Assembly (NCBI GenBank): GCA_038254435.1
Contig: JBBSGD010000006.1
Location: 1 to 64,000, forward strand
DNA length: 64,000 nt
Direction: 5' to 3'
From: JBBSGD01 sp038254435
GTDB lineage: Bacteria; Actinomycetota; CADDZG01; WHSQ01
The notes below the pieces were generated by a model. That model saw only the letters and a list, made by a program, of their open reading frames with translations. It searched no databases and was not told the DNA's origin. Positions within the stretch are counted from its first letter, which is position 1, and each line of letters opens with the position of its first letter. Of the stretch, positions 39,548-49,388 are shown in pieces. The position numbers were made by a program, and so were the translations under genes.

Positions 39548-40990
39548 ATGACTGAGTGGACCTACGCGCCGGCTCCCGAGGCTACCGACATCGTCTCGGT
39601 GAAAGAAAGCTACGGGCTCTACGTCGGGGGCGATTTCGTCGATCCCGCCTCCGGCGAGGAGCAAAAGACGATCAATCCCGCGACCGAGGAGGTCCTCGCC
39701 GCGGTCGCGGTCGCCGGTGACAAAGACGTTGACCTGGCCGTGCGCGCGGCCCGTAGAGCCTTTACGACATGGTCTGCGCTCCCCGGCTCCGAGCGCGCCA
39801 AGTACATCTTTCGGATAGCACGCCTGGTTCAAGAAAGAGCGCGTGAGCTCGCCGTGCTCGAGACCATGAACGGCGGCAAGCCCATCAAGGAGAGCCGCGA
39901 TGTCGACGTTCCTCTAGTCGCGGCTCACTTCTTCTATCACGCGGGCTGGGCCGACAAGCTCGAGTACGCTTTTGCGGGACGCCGCGCCGAGCCCCTCGGC
40001 GTGTGCGCCCAGATCATCCCGTGGAACTTCCCTCTGCTCATGCTGGCATGGAAGATCGCACCGGCGCTGGCGACCGGCAACACCGTGGTGCTCAAGCCGG
40101 CCGAGACAACACCGCTGACCGCGCTGACCTTTGCCGAGATCTGCCGGCAGGCAAAGCTGCCTCCCGGCGTCGTCAACATCATCACCGGCGCAGGCCCAAC
40201 GGGGGCCGCGCTCGTGCGCCATCCCGGCGTCGACAAAGTCGCCTTCACCGGCTCGACCGAGGTCGGCAAGGATATACAGCGAGCCCTCGCGGGGACCGGA
40301 AAGCACCTCACGCTCGAGCTCGGCGGCAAGGCTGCCAACGTCGTGTTCGAGGACGCCCCGCTCGATCAGGCGGTCGAGGGCATCGTCAACGGCATCTTTT
40401 TCAACCAGGGCCACGTGTGCTGCGCAGGCTCCCGGCTCCTGGTGCAGGAATCGGTGCAGGAGCGTCTGCTCGCCAAGCTCAAGCAGCGGCTCGGGACACT
40501 GCGACTCGGAGACCCACTCGACAAGAACACCGATATCGGAGCGATCAACTCGCGCGCACAGCTCGACAAGATCCGATCGCTCGTCGATTCAGGGGTGTCC
40601 GAGGGGGCCGAGCTCTATCAGGCCCCCTGTCAGCTGCCCGAGCGCGGCTTCTGGTTTCCGCCCACCGTCTTTACCGGCGTGTCGCAGAGCCACCGCATCG
40701 CGCGCGAGGAGATATTCGGCCCCGTCCTCTCGGTGATGACCTTTCGCACGCCTGATGAGGCCGTGGCCAAGGCCAACAACACGCCCTACGGTCTCTCGGC
40801 TGGCGTGTGGACCGACAAGGGTTCGCGCATCCTGTGGATGGCCGATCGCCTCAAGGCCGGCGTGGTGTGGGCGAACACGTTCAATCGCTTCGACCCGGCC
40901 AGCCCCTTCGGCGGCTACAAGGAGTCGGGGTTCGGGCGCGAGGGCGGGCGCCAGGGCCTTGCTTCCTACGTAAAGCTAGTCGCCCCGTGA
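39548..40990 (+). CDS. Aldehyde dehydrogenase, probably for the DeoC product
   Basis: A 480-residue NAD(P)-dependent aldehyde dehydrogenase: QIIPWNFPLLMLAWKIAPAL (Asn), GSTEVGKDI, general-base Glu in LTLELGGKAA, and catalytic Cys in FFNQGHVCCAGSR; the C-terminal GGYKESGFGREGG is complete. It directly follows deoC (7-base gap), so acetaldehyde from DeoC is the likely substrate, oxidised to acetate. Wider substrate range is possible. Confidence 0.93.
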   Translation: MTEWTYAPAPEATDIVSVKESYGLYVGGDFVDPASGEEQKTINPATEEVLAAVAVAGDKDVDLAVRAARRAFTTWSALPGSERAKYIFRIARLVQERARELAVLETMNGGKPIKESRDVDVPLVAAHFFYHAGWADKLEYAFAGRRAEPLGVCAQIIPWNFPLLMLAWKIAPALATGNTVVLKPAETTPLTALTFAEICRQAKLPPGVVNIITGAGPTGAALVRHPGVDKVAFTGSTEVGKDIQRALAGTGKHLTLELGGKAANVVFEDAPLDQAVEGIVNGIFFNQGHVCCAGSRLLVQESVQERLLAKLKQRLGTLRLGDPLDKNTDIGAINSRAQLDKIRSLVDSGVSEGAELYQAPCQLPERGFWFPPTVFTGVSQSHRIAREEIFGPVLSVMTFRTPDEAVAKANNTPYGLSAGVWTDKGSRILWMADRLKAGVVWANTFNRFDPASPFGGYKESGFGREGGRQGLASYVKLVAP

Positions 40991-41002
40991 CCCCCCAATG
41001 CA

Positions 41003-41049
41003 AACTTTTCTCAATTAGCTGCGTTTTCCGCACGTCCGTGAGAAAAGTT
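41003..41049. repeat. 47-base hairpin element, copy 1
   Basis: Perfect 11-bp arms AACTTTTCTCA (41003-41013) and TGAGAAAAGTT (41039-41049) enclose 25 bases with a nested hairpin TGCG-TTTTC-CGCA. It lies between the two aldehyde dehydrogenase-family genes, 9 bases before the second start. A second copy of the same length, in inverted orientation, is at 54194-54240 and shares the arms and the core GCGTTTTsCGCACG (s = C or G). Confidence 0.8.
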
Positions 41050-41057
41050 GGGTACTT

Positions 41058-41894
41058 TTGAGCCGGATCGACGTGCGCAAGACCTACAAGCTGTACCTGA
41101 ACGGGGACTTCCCACGTTCGGAGTCGGGTCGCACTTACGAGGCCGTGGATGCCTCCGGCGAGCCCCTCGCCAACGCCGTGCTGGCGTCGCGCAAGGACGT
41201 GCGCGACGCGGTCGCGGCGGCGCGCAAGGCTGCGTTGGGCTGGGCGGCGAAGACGGCCTACAACCGTGGCCAGGTCCTCTACCGGGTGGCCGAGGTCATG
41301 GAGTCGAGGCGCGCCGAGCTGATCGACGAGGTGAAGCGGGCCGAGGGGGTCAAGAATGCCGCCAAACAGGTTGATGCCGCCATCGACAGATGGGTGTGGT
41401 ACGCGGGCCTCACCGACAAGCTGGCGCAGATCAGCGGGAACCTCAACCCCGTGGCGGGCCCGTACTTCAACCTGACCGCCCCCGAGCCCATCGGCGTCGT
41501 GGGGTTGATCGCGCCAAGGCAGCCGTCGCTTCTAGGTTCGGTATCGCGCCTCGCTCCGGCCCTGAGCGCGGGAAACGCGTGCGTCGCTCTGGCATCGGAG
41601 GAGTTTCCCTTGTCCGCCATCGCGCTCGCCGAATGTCTCGCTACCTCGGACGTTCCCCCAGGTGTGGTCAACATCCTTACGGGGCATCGAGCCGAGCTCG
41701 TTCCCGTCCTTGCCTCCCATCTCGACGTCGACGCGCTCGACGTCACGGGCGTGGCGCCCGAAGCGGTGGCCGCCGCAGAGGAGCTCGCGGCCGGCAACGT
41801 CAAGCAAGTGATCCGTGCGGTGGACGAGCAGAGCCCTTACGAGGCGGCCGCCTTCATGCAGATGAAGACGGTGTGGCATCCCAAGGGGGCATAG
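41058..41894 (+). CDS. Short aldehyde-dehydrogenase-like protein lacking the catalytic domain
   Basis: A 278-residue protein from the TTG at 41058 that covers only the NAD-binding half of an aldehyde dehydrogenase: YKLYLNGDFPRSESGRTYE, PEPIGVVGLIAP, LSAGNACVALASEEFPLSAI, PPGVVNILTG. It ends shortly after the place of the cofactor glutamate, with no catalytic cysteine or C-terminal domain. The end (EAAAFMQMKTVWHPKGA) looks native, not cut. Such short paralogs following a full-length ALDH are seen in actinobacterial deoC regions. It may act as a structural or regulatory partner of the enzyme before it. Confidence 0.8.
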   Translation: MSRIDVRKTYKLYLNGDFPRSESGRTYEAVDASGEPLANAVLASRKDVRDAVAAARKAALGWAAKTAYNRGQVLYRVAEVMESRRAELIDEVKRAEGVKNAAKQVDAAIDRWVWYAGLTDKLAQISGNLNPVAGPYFNLTAPEPIGVVGLIAPRQPSLLGSVSRLAPALSAGNACVALASEEFPLSAIALAECLATSDVPPGVVNILTGHRAELVPVLASHLDVDALDVTGVAPEAVAAAEELAAGNVKQVIRAVDEQSPYEAAAFMQMKTVWHPKGA

Positions 41895-41930
41895 GCCCTC
41901 TTAGGCAGCGGGGCGGTGCACACTGACACC

Positions 41931-42755
41931 ATGGACAAGGGAGCAACCGAACGGCGTGCCCGAGCCGTGGGCGGCGTTGCGGTCGGGGCTCTCGCGCTCG
42001 TCGCGCTCCTCGGAACGCTCCGCTTCGCCGATCGCCCTGGCACGCACCAGCCGAGCGCGCCGTCCGCCTCGCTTGCCCATCTCGTTGTCGGACGCGAGGC
42101 AGGGTGGGTCAAGAACGTGCTCGCGGGCGTGGGGATAACCGCTCGCTTTAGCTATCCGAGTAGCGGAAAGCCCACCCTGTGGCGCGAGATTACCGGCATC
42201 GGCAATGTAGAGATTGCCCGGGGCTTTGCACGCGTGATAAATCTCGAGGTGACCCGCGTTAAGCGACCTCCTCTGCGACTCGACCAGGTGTCGCGAGCGG
42301 ACTGTCGCACTGCGGTTCCGCGGCGCCGCGCCTTCTACGATCAGCCTCTGTTCGGGTCCGGGCCCCTGCTCGTGGGTGGTTTCTTGGCCCATCGCCAGCT
42401 CATCTTTCAGCCCGAGCCTGGGCTCGGCGGAAGGGCGCTGCTTCAGTTCGTCGTACGGCCACACACGTACACCGGCCCCGTCCTCGTGCGCGGCAAGCCG
42501 GTGAGCGGCGCGGGCACGCTCACCTTCGAGGAACGCGCCGCCACCGGAGCGGGGGGTGTGCACTTCGTGGGAACGCCGCACGAGCTTCACTTCCCGGCGA
42601 GTCACGGACAGCGCATCTGGGGCTCGGTCCTGCGCTTTCCGCGCCCGGGTTGTTATGCGTTGCAGGTGGACGGTCGCTCGTTCTCCGAAGTGCTTGCCAT
42701 TCGTGCCGCGCCTTTCGCCGGCGGACTTCCGCTATTGCACGGCTACCAGTACTGA
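41931..42755 (+). CDS. Secreted/anchored protein of unknown function
   Basis: Start placed at the ATG at 41931 (MDKGATERR); 274 residues. One N-terminal hydrophobic segment (VGGVAVGALALVALLGTL) probably anchors or exports it. The rest is beta-rich, with LWREITGIGNVEIARGFARV, FGSGPLLVGGFLAHRQLIFQ, VGTPHELHFPASHGQRIW and a late PGCYALQVDG, which resembles the last strands of a secreted Ig-like or beta-sandwich domain. Two cysteines (DCRT; GCYAL). No family recognised. Likely tail of the deoC group, 36 bases after the ALDH-like gene. Confidence 0.6.
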   Translation: MDKGATERRARAVGGVAVGALALVALLGTLRFADRPGTHQPSAPSASLAHLVVGREAGWVKNVLAGVGITARFSYPSSGKPTLWREITGIGNVEIARGFARVINLEVTRVKRPPLRLDQVSRADCRTAVPRRRAFYDQPLFGSGPLLVGGFLAHRQLIFQPEPGLGGRALLQFVVRPHTYTGPVLVRGKPVSGAGTLTFEERAATGAGGVHFVGTPHELHFPASHGQRIWGSVLRFPRPGCYALQVDGRSFSEVLAIRAAPFAGGLPLLHGYQY

Positions 42756-43551
42756 GGCTTACGACCCTCAGGTTCCGCGCGCCCGACCGGCAATCTACCG
42801 GTTGGTTTCGTCCTCGATGTCCCGCGAATACTTCGCATAACGTGCCGCGCTGTTGCAGCGGGCCCGGTGATACAGAGCCTTTTGCGCTTGCTCAACGTTT
42901 GCAGCCTCGCCCTTCCACAGCTCAGAGGGGCGACTGCAACGCCCGAGCATACGAGAAGCTGAGTTTCCCACGGCTGCTCATCGAGAGCATTCATCGCGTT
43001 GAGATGCTCGGTCGCGAGAACGTCGCTCGAAGCTGCTCGAGCTTACCGACCGTTCGCTAATGGAGAGCCTCGGTGTCGGCGGTGCGGAACTGCTTTCAGA
43101 TGAACAGGTTGCCTTTGGCCGAGTGGGCAGCGCGGGTGCATGGCTCGGCTACGACGGCATTCTGGTGCCCTCCGCCCACGCACCGGGGGTGAACCTCGTG
43201 GTATTTGTCAATGTCCAGGAGCCGGATCTGCCCCTCGAACCTGTTAGCCATCAATCCGCGGGTGAGGACGAACCCTGAACCTACGATCATGAGTCCGTTG
43301 GGACCGACACGCTCTACCAGGAGTTTCGCGCGCTCTCCCCCTCAGACCCCAAACCGGAGCAGGCTTGTGAGATGGTCACGAACAGGAGTGCCTACCATGC
43401 AGTTTCACCTCATGTCTACGGATAGCGTCTCTGCAACAGGAGGGGGCCTGCCTTGTAAGGAGGACATGGTTGAAGCAGCGATTATGGGAAGAGCTTGCGA
43501 GCGAACACAACGAGCTCACCGAGCAGGGTTGGAGCTGCGGATGAAGGCCAA
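42756..43551. other. Gap with a RES-toxin remnant
   Basis: Nearly 800 bases before the acyl-CoA dehydrogenase gene. Apart from the RES-domain remnant (43003-43278) I see no convincing gene. A possible 56-codon frame from an ATG at 43397 (MQFHLMSTDS) has a ribosome-binding-like AGGAG but overlaps the next gene and has no recognisable features. Confidence 0.4.
43003..43278 (+). pseudogene. 5'-truncated RES-domain toxin remnant
   Basis: The frame after an in-frame stop at 43000 reads RSKLLELTDRSLMESLGV, then VAFGRVGSAGAWLGYDG, ILVPSAHAPGVNLVVFVNV and ends at 43278. This is the C-terminal half of a RES-family protein (NAD+-degrading toxin of Res-Xre/MbcTA systems; motif 'GYDGILVPSA...NLVVF'). 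The N-terminal half with the catalytic arginine and tyrosine is missing, as is any Xre-type antitoxin gene. Confidence 0.55.
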
Positions 43552-44757
43552 GTGGATTTCGAGCTAAGCGAACGGGCGCAGGATTATGCGGAGCGGCTCG
43601 GTGATTTCATGGACGAGCGCGTCTACCCCGCCGAGCCCGTCTTCGAGCAACAGGTGGCTGAGTCCGGGGACCCGCATCGGTCACCGCCGATCATGGAAGA
43701 GCTGAAGGCCGAGGCCCGGCGGTGGGAGCTGTGGAACCTGTTCCTTCCCGACCAGAAGTGGGGGGCCGGCCTCTCGAACGTCGACTACGCACCGCTTGCC
43801 GAGTTGACGGGCCGTAGCCCAATTGCTCCCGAGGCGCTCAACTGCGCGGCCCCCGACACCGGCAATATGGAGGTTCTTGCAATCTTCGGCACCAAGGAGC
43901 AGCAAAAGGAATGGCTCGTGCCGCTGCTCGACGGGGAGATCCGCTCGTGCTTTTGTATGTCCGAGCCCGGCGTGGCGAGCTCGGACGCGGCCAACATCTC
44001 CGGGCGCATCGAGCAGGATGGCGACGAGTACGTGATCAACTCACGCAAGTGGTGGACGACCGGAGCCGCCGACAGTCGCTGCAAGATTTGCATCTTTATG
44101 GGGCTATCTGATCCCGACGCGGAATCGCACGAGCGGCACAGCATGATCCTCGTGCCCCTCGAGGCTCCAGGCGTCACGGTGGAGCGCACCTTGCCGGTGT
44201 TCGGCTACGACAGGGGGCACGGTGAATGTGAGATCAGCTTCGAGAACGTGAGGGTGCCGGCGAGCAACCTGCTCCATGCGAGGGGCAACGGATTCACCAT
44301 TGCGCAGACGCGTCTCGGACCGGGACGGGTGCATCATTGCATGCGCGCCGTCGGGATGGCCGAGCGAGCCCTCGAGGCGCTGTGCTCGAGGGCCTTGGAG
44401 CGGCGCGCCTTCGGCAAGTCGCTCGCCGAGCAGGGCGTCATCCAAGACTGGATCGCAGAGTCGCGCATTGCCATCGAACAAACGCGGCTTCTGGTTCTAA
44501 AGACGGCATGGTTACTCGACACCGTCGGCACCAAGGCAGCGCGCCTCGAAGTGTCGGCGATAAAGGTAGCCGCGGCCCGTCTTGCCACGAGCGTTATCGA
44601 TCGCGCCATCCAGGTACACGGAGCGGCGGGACTGTCTGAAGACTTCCCCCTTGCTTCGATGTACGCCACGGCGCGCACGATTCACATAGTCGACGGCCCC
44701 GACGAGGTGCACAAGATGGTGATTGCCCGCGACGAGCTGAGGCGTTACGAGAGCTGA
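43552..44757 (+). CDS. Acyl-CoA dehydrogenase
   Basis: About 401 residues from the GTG at 43552 (VDFELSERAQDYAERL); GAAGG lies ~6 bases upstream. Acyl-CoA dehydrogenase fold: helical N-domain, FAD-contact motif FCMSEPGVASSDAANI, WWTTGA, VPVFGYDRGHGECEI, then the C-domain LGPGRVHHCMRAVGMAERAL, RRAFGKSLAEQGVIQDWIA, and IQVHGAAGLSEDFPLASM. The large-bodied N-terminal region and the RxxxGxxLxxxxxxQ motif resemble ACAD10/11 and FadE-like members acting on longer or unusual acyl-CoAs. It is not in an evident operon. Confidence 0.92.
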   Translation: MDFELSERAQDYAERLGDFMDERVYPAEPVFEQQVAESGDPHRSPPIMEELKAEARRWELWNLFLPDQKWGAGLSNVDYAPLAELTGRSPIAPEALNCAAPDTGNMEVLAIFGTKEQQKEWLVPLLDGEIRSCFCMSEPGVASSDAANISGRIEQDGDEYVINSRKWWTTGAADSRCKICIFMGLSDPDAESHERHSMILVPLEAPGVTVERTLPVFGYDRGHGECEISFENVRVPASNLLHARGNGFTIAQTRLGPGRVHHCMRAVGMAERALEALCSRALERRAFGKSLAEQGVIQDWIAESRIAIEQTRLLVLKTAWLLDTVGTKAARLEVSAIKVAAARLATSVIDRAIQVHGAAGLSEDFPLASMYATARTIHIVDGPDEVHKMVIARDELRRYES

Positions 44758-44758
44758 C

Positions 44759-45549
44759 TCACCTGAGGCGCTCGATTACTCCGGCGATCAGAGATCCAAG
44801 TCGCTCCGAGGCTTTCTTCCCGGCTTCCTTCACCTCGTCGTGGCTCAGTGGCTCGCCGGTGATCCCCGCTGCGAAGTTGGTAACTATCGATATCCCCAGC
44901 GTGCGCAGGCTCAGCGCACGGGCCGTGATCGCTTCGAGCACCGTCGACATCCCCACGAGGTCGGCTCCGAGTGTGCGCAGCATCCGCACTTCGGCCGGGG
45001 TCTCGTAGGTGGGACCCACGAGCCCTGCGTAAACGCCCTCTTTGAGACCAGGATCGAGCGACCTCGCGATCGTGCGCAGCTCCCTTGAGTAGACCTCGGT
45101 GAGATCCACGAAGTGTGGGCGAGCGTCCTCGGCCCCAACGAGCGGGTTGTGACCGGTCAGGTTGAGGTGATCCGAGATGAGACACGGGTCGCCGACCTGC
45201 AGGCCCTTGTTGATACCGCCCGCCGCGTTGGTGAGGATCACCGTGTCGCAGCCGGCGGTGGCGGCGGTTCGTACGGCGGATGTGACCACGCGAGCGTCGT
45301 GGCCCTCGTAGAGATGCACCCGCCCGGCGAAGACGAGCGTAGCTAAGCCGGCGACCTCGCCGGAATAGAGCGCGCCCTCGTGACCGGCCGCGCGCGACAC
45401 GGGTATCCCGGCGATGTCCGCGTATGGGACCGGGTTGCCGCCGGTTAGCGAGCGCGCCACATCGCTCAGGCCCGAGCCGAGGACGACGGCGACGCGGTGC
45501 GACTCACGCTCGGTGAGCGCCGCGATGGCGTCTCGGGTTGGGCCGCCCG

Positions 45550-45553
<4 letters not shown>
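44759..45553 (-). CDS. punA: Purine nucleoside phosphorylase
   Basis: A 264-residue trimeric-type purine nucleoside phosphorylase: VAVVLGSGLSDVA (phosphate loop), FAGRVHLYEGHDA, ILTNAAGGIN, ISDHLNLTG, VYAGLVGPTYETPAEVRML, GADLVGMSTVLEAI (base and sugar recognition), and VTNFAAGI. It releases purine bases and (deoxy)ribose-1-phosphate. It overlaps deoA by 4 bases and is the last gene of the transporter-cdd-deoA-punA series. Confidence 0.95.
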
Positions 45554-46830
<1,277 letters not shown>

Positions 46831-46833
46831 TCG

Positions 46834-47229
46834 CTAGCTGTTGAGGTCTTCTGCCGAGAACGAGTCGGGCAGGAGCGAGTCGAGACGCCTGGGCCCGTCG
46901 GGCGAGTCGATCAAGAGGGCCCCGCCTCCGGTTTCGAGAAGGAGCTGGCGGCAGCGACCGCACGGCATGAGGTGCCGCTCATCGGGATCGAGGACGCTGA
47001 CGGCGATGAGCTGTCCGCCGCCCGAGTCGGCGAGGCTAGATACCAGACCGCACTCGGCGCACAGCGACAATCCGTAGGAAGCGTTCTCGACGTTGCAGCC
47101 GGTCACAATGGTGCCGTCGTCCACGAGCCCGGCCGCGCCTACGCAAAAATTGGAGTACGGCGCGTAGGCTCGCGTGGCCGCGGCGCGCGCCTCGGCGCGC
47201 AATTCTTCCCAATCGACGCGCTCGCTCAT
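46834..47229 (-). CDS. cdd: Cytidine deaminase
   Basis: A 131-residue tetrameric-type deaminase: AAATRAYAPYSNFCVGAAGL, NVENASYGLSLCAE (Asn, catalytic Glu), and the zinc pair MPCGRCRQLL. It turns (deoxy)cytidine into (deoxy)uridine for DeoA downstream. It is preceded by the transporter permease gene (40-base gap) and probably belongs to its transcript. Confidence 0.95.
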   Translation of the reverse strand: MSERVDWEELRAEARAAATRAYAPYSNFCVGAAGLVDDGTIVTGCNVENASYGLSLCAECGLVSSLADSGGGQLIAVSVLDPDERHLMPCGRCRQLLLETGGGALLIDSPDGPRRLDSLLPDSFSAEDLNS

Positions 47230-47268
47230 GACTTGCTCACTTTCTGCTCCGCTCTCTGCTCTGGTCGG

Positions 47269-48210
47269 TTAGGTGGCCCCGGCGCCCTCGTACGCCTTTC
47301 CCGCGGCTGCCGGGGGATGCACGCGGCCGATGAATCCTGCTATGGCGATGATCGTCACCACATAGGGAATCATGTTGATGAACTGTGGGGGCAATAGCGA
47401 GATGACCGGCGCGTCGCCGAGGCGCAAGGGAATCGCCTGCGCGAATCCGAAAAGAAACGCGCCCAGCATGAGCCTCAGCGGAGACCAGTTTCCGAGGATC
47501 AGCGCGGCCAGCGCGATGAAGCCGAGCCCCTGCGTTTGGCCCTCGCGGAACAGTCCGTTGATCTCTATGGACAGAAAGGCACCCGCCAGACCCGCAAGAA
47601 AGCCCGAGATGCCGACCCCTGCGTACCGAAGCGGCGCGACGCGCACCCCTAACGTCCGGGCGGCTTCGGGGTTCTCGCCGGCCGAGCGGAGCCGCAGGCC
47701 AAAGCGCGTACGGTTTAGGACAAACAGTGCCGGAATCGTTACGAGGAAGGCAACGATCACCATCGGGGACATCTGTTCGAATGCTTGGCCGAGCCCCAGC
47801 GGCAGGGATGACAGCAGCGGGATGTTGATGGCGGTCAGATGGGGGAGTCCAGGATCCGATTGCGTTGCCTGACCGAAGAACAGCTGCGACAAGAAACGAG
47901 CGATCCCAACGGCGACCACGTTGATCACGACTCCCGAGACGATGTGGTCGACCTTGAAGGTCACGGTCGCAACCGCGTGGACCATGGAAAACACGAGTCC
48001 GGCAAGGCCCCCGATGAGAAGTCCCTGGATTGGTCCGTAGGTGAACGTTCCCCATGCCCCCATCACCGTGCCGATGATGAGGAGGCCTTCGAGCCCGATG
48101 TTGACGATGCCCGAGCGTTCGCTGAACAGTCCCCCGAGGCCCGTCAAGTAGATGATCGTAAAGTAGTTGAAGGCGATGGCTATAGCCGCGCCGAGGTCGA
48201 TGAGGGGCAT
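47269..48210 (-). CDS. Nucleoside ABC transporter permease 2 (NupQ-like)
   Basis: A 313-residue permease of the BMP/branched-chain type with about nine helices. It has the family features FNYFTIIYLTGLGGLFSER, SGIVNIGLEGLLIIGTVMGA (the EAA-like loop preceded by NIGLEG), and FVLNRTRFGLRLRSAGENPEAARTLGV. Its start shares base 48210 with the stop of permease 1, so the two are tightly coupled. With the ATPase and BMP protein it forms the nucleoside importer expected beside cdd, deoA and punA. Confidence 0.92.
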   Translation of the reverse strand: MPLIDLGAAIAIAFNYFTIIYLTGLGGLFSERSGIVNIGLEGLLIIGTVMGAWGTFTYGPIQGLLIGGLAGLVFSMVHAVATVTFKVDHIVSGVVINVVAVGIARFLSQLFFGQATQSDPGLPHLTAINIPLLSSLPLGLGQAFEQMSPMVIVAFLVTIPALFVLNRTRFGLRLRSAGENPEAARTLGVRVAPLRYAGVGISGFLAGLAGAFLSIEINGLFREGQTQGLGFIALAALILGNWSPLRLMLGAFLFGFAQAIPLRLGDAPVISLLPPQFINMIPYVVTIIAIAGFIGRVHPPAAAGKAYEGAGAT

Positions 48211-49388
48211 CAGGTGGCCTCGGCCCCGGCTGTCGTGGTGGTATCGACAGCGCTCTCTTCAGAACGCGCCTCGCGCTGGGTGCGCTTGTTGAGGGCCCGG
48301 CTGACGAGCTCGTAGGCGATGATCACGGACAGGATGAGGACGCCCTGCAAGATGATGAGCGTTTCGATCGGAAGGTTCGAGGTCACCGAAAGCCCGTCCT
48401 GGCCTCTGCTAAGGAAACCAACGAGCAGCGATGCAAGGACTATGCCGATCGGGTTGTTGCGCCCCAAGAAGGCAACGGTGATCCCCGCGAAACCGAGCCC
48501 GGCCTCGTAGTTCGCGCCGAGGTAACCTTTGTCGCCGAGGATCTGGTTTAGCCCGACGAAGCCTGCGAGCGCCCCGGAGATGAGAAAGATCTTGATCTGG
48601 GTGGCGCCGATGGATACCCCGCCCGCCTCGGCGGAACCCATTGACGAGCCGATGGCGCGCACTTCGTAGCCAAGCCGCGAGCGGTACATGAGAAACCACA
48701 CCAGCACGCACGCAATGAGTGCCACCGGGAACAGCCACGTGAAACGCACGACGGGCGGGATCTGCTGTTGGAGGCCGAAGGTCTGCGCGATGGTCGGGAT
48801 AAGAGCGTTGTGAGGGAAGGTCTGGCTCCTCAAGTCGATCAGGTGCCGGGCGTGGCTGCGCAGCGGGTTAAGGATCGTCCACGCCACGAGGCTCACAGCG
48901 ACGCCGTTCATCATGATGGTCGTCACAACCTCGTGCGCCCCGGTTTTCACCTTGAGGATCGCGGGGATGAAAGCCCAGATCATCGCCGCCACGATGGATC
49001 CGAGCACCGTGGCTATGAGAAGCAGAGGGCCGGGAAGCGAGCGCAGGAAGATCGCCGCAAACGCGGCCCCCATCATGCCCACTATGTACTGGCCTTCGAC
49101 CCCGATGTTGAAGAGTCCGCCCTTGAACGCCACGGCTACTGCAAGCCCAGAGAAGATGAGGGGAGTGGCGTTGACGAGCACAGACGCGATGTCCTCGGGC
49201 CGGTTGACACCGAAGTGCCAGATAGTCGAATAGATGTCTATCGGGTTTTCGTGGTAACCGATGATGATGAGGCTGCCGATGAGAGCCGCGAACGTGAACG
49301 CGCCGAGCAGCGCGGAAGCCTGAATGATGAGGTTGCCGAGCCACGGCGGCAAACTGCGCCTGGTGCGTGTGCTCGACGAGGCAGTCAT
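48210..49388 (-). CDS. Nucleoside ABC transporter permease 1 (NupP-like)
   Basis: A 392-residue permease: long N-terminal helix, FSGLAVAVAFKGGLFNIGVEG (family motif), VKTGAHEVVTTIMMNGVAVS, a wide periplasmic segment, then FLMYRSRLGYEVRAIGSS and GITVAFLGRNNPIG. The C-terminal tail is charged. It overlaps the ATPase gene by 4 bases upstream and the second permease by 1 base downstream. Confidence 0.92.
   Translation of the reverse strand: MTASSSTRTRRSLPPWLGNLIIQASALLGAFTFAALIGSLIIIGYHENPIDIYSTIWHFGVNRPEDIASVLVNATPLIFSGLAVAVAFKGGLFNIGVEGQYIVGMMGAAFAAIFLRSLPGPLLLIATVLGSIVAAMIWAFIPAILKVKTGAHEVVTTIMMNGVAVSLVAWTILNPLRSHARHLIDLRSQTFPHNALIPTIAQTFGLQQQIPPVVRFTWLFPVALIACVLVWFLMYRSRLGYEVRAIGSSMGSAEAGGVSIGATQIKIFLISGALAGFVGLNQILGDKGYLGANYEAGLGFAGITVAFLGRNNPIGIVLASLLVGFLSRGQDGLSVTSNLPIETLIILQGVLILSVIIAYELVSRALNKRTQREARSEESAVDTTTTAGAEAT

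Noticed and set aside
43205..43567. Small gene before the acyl-CoA dehydrogenase
   Set aside because: The frame from 43397 has a ribosome-binding-like sequence, but composition is unremarkable and it runs into the next gene.
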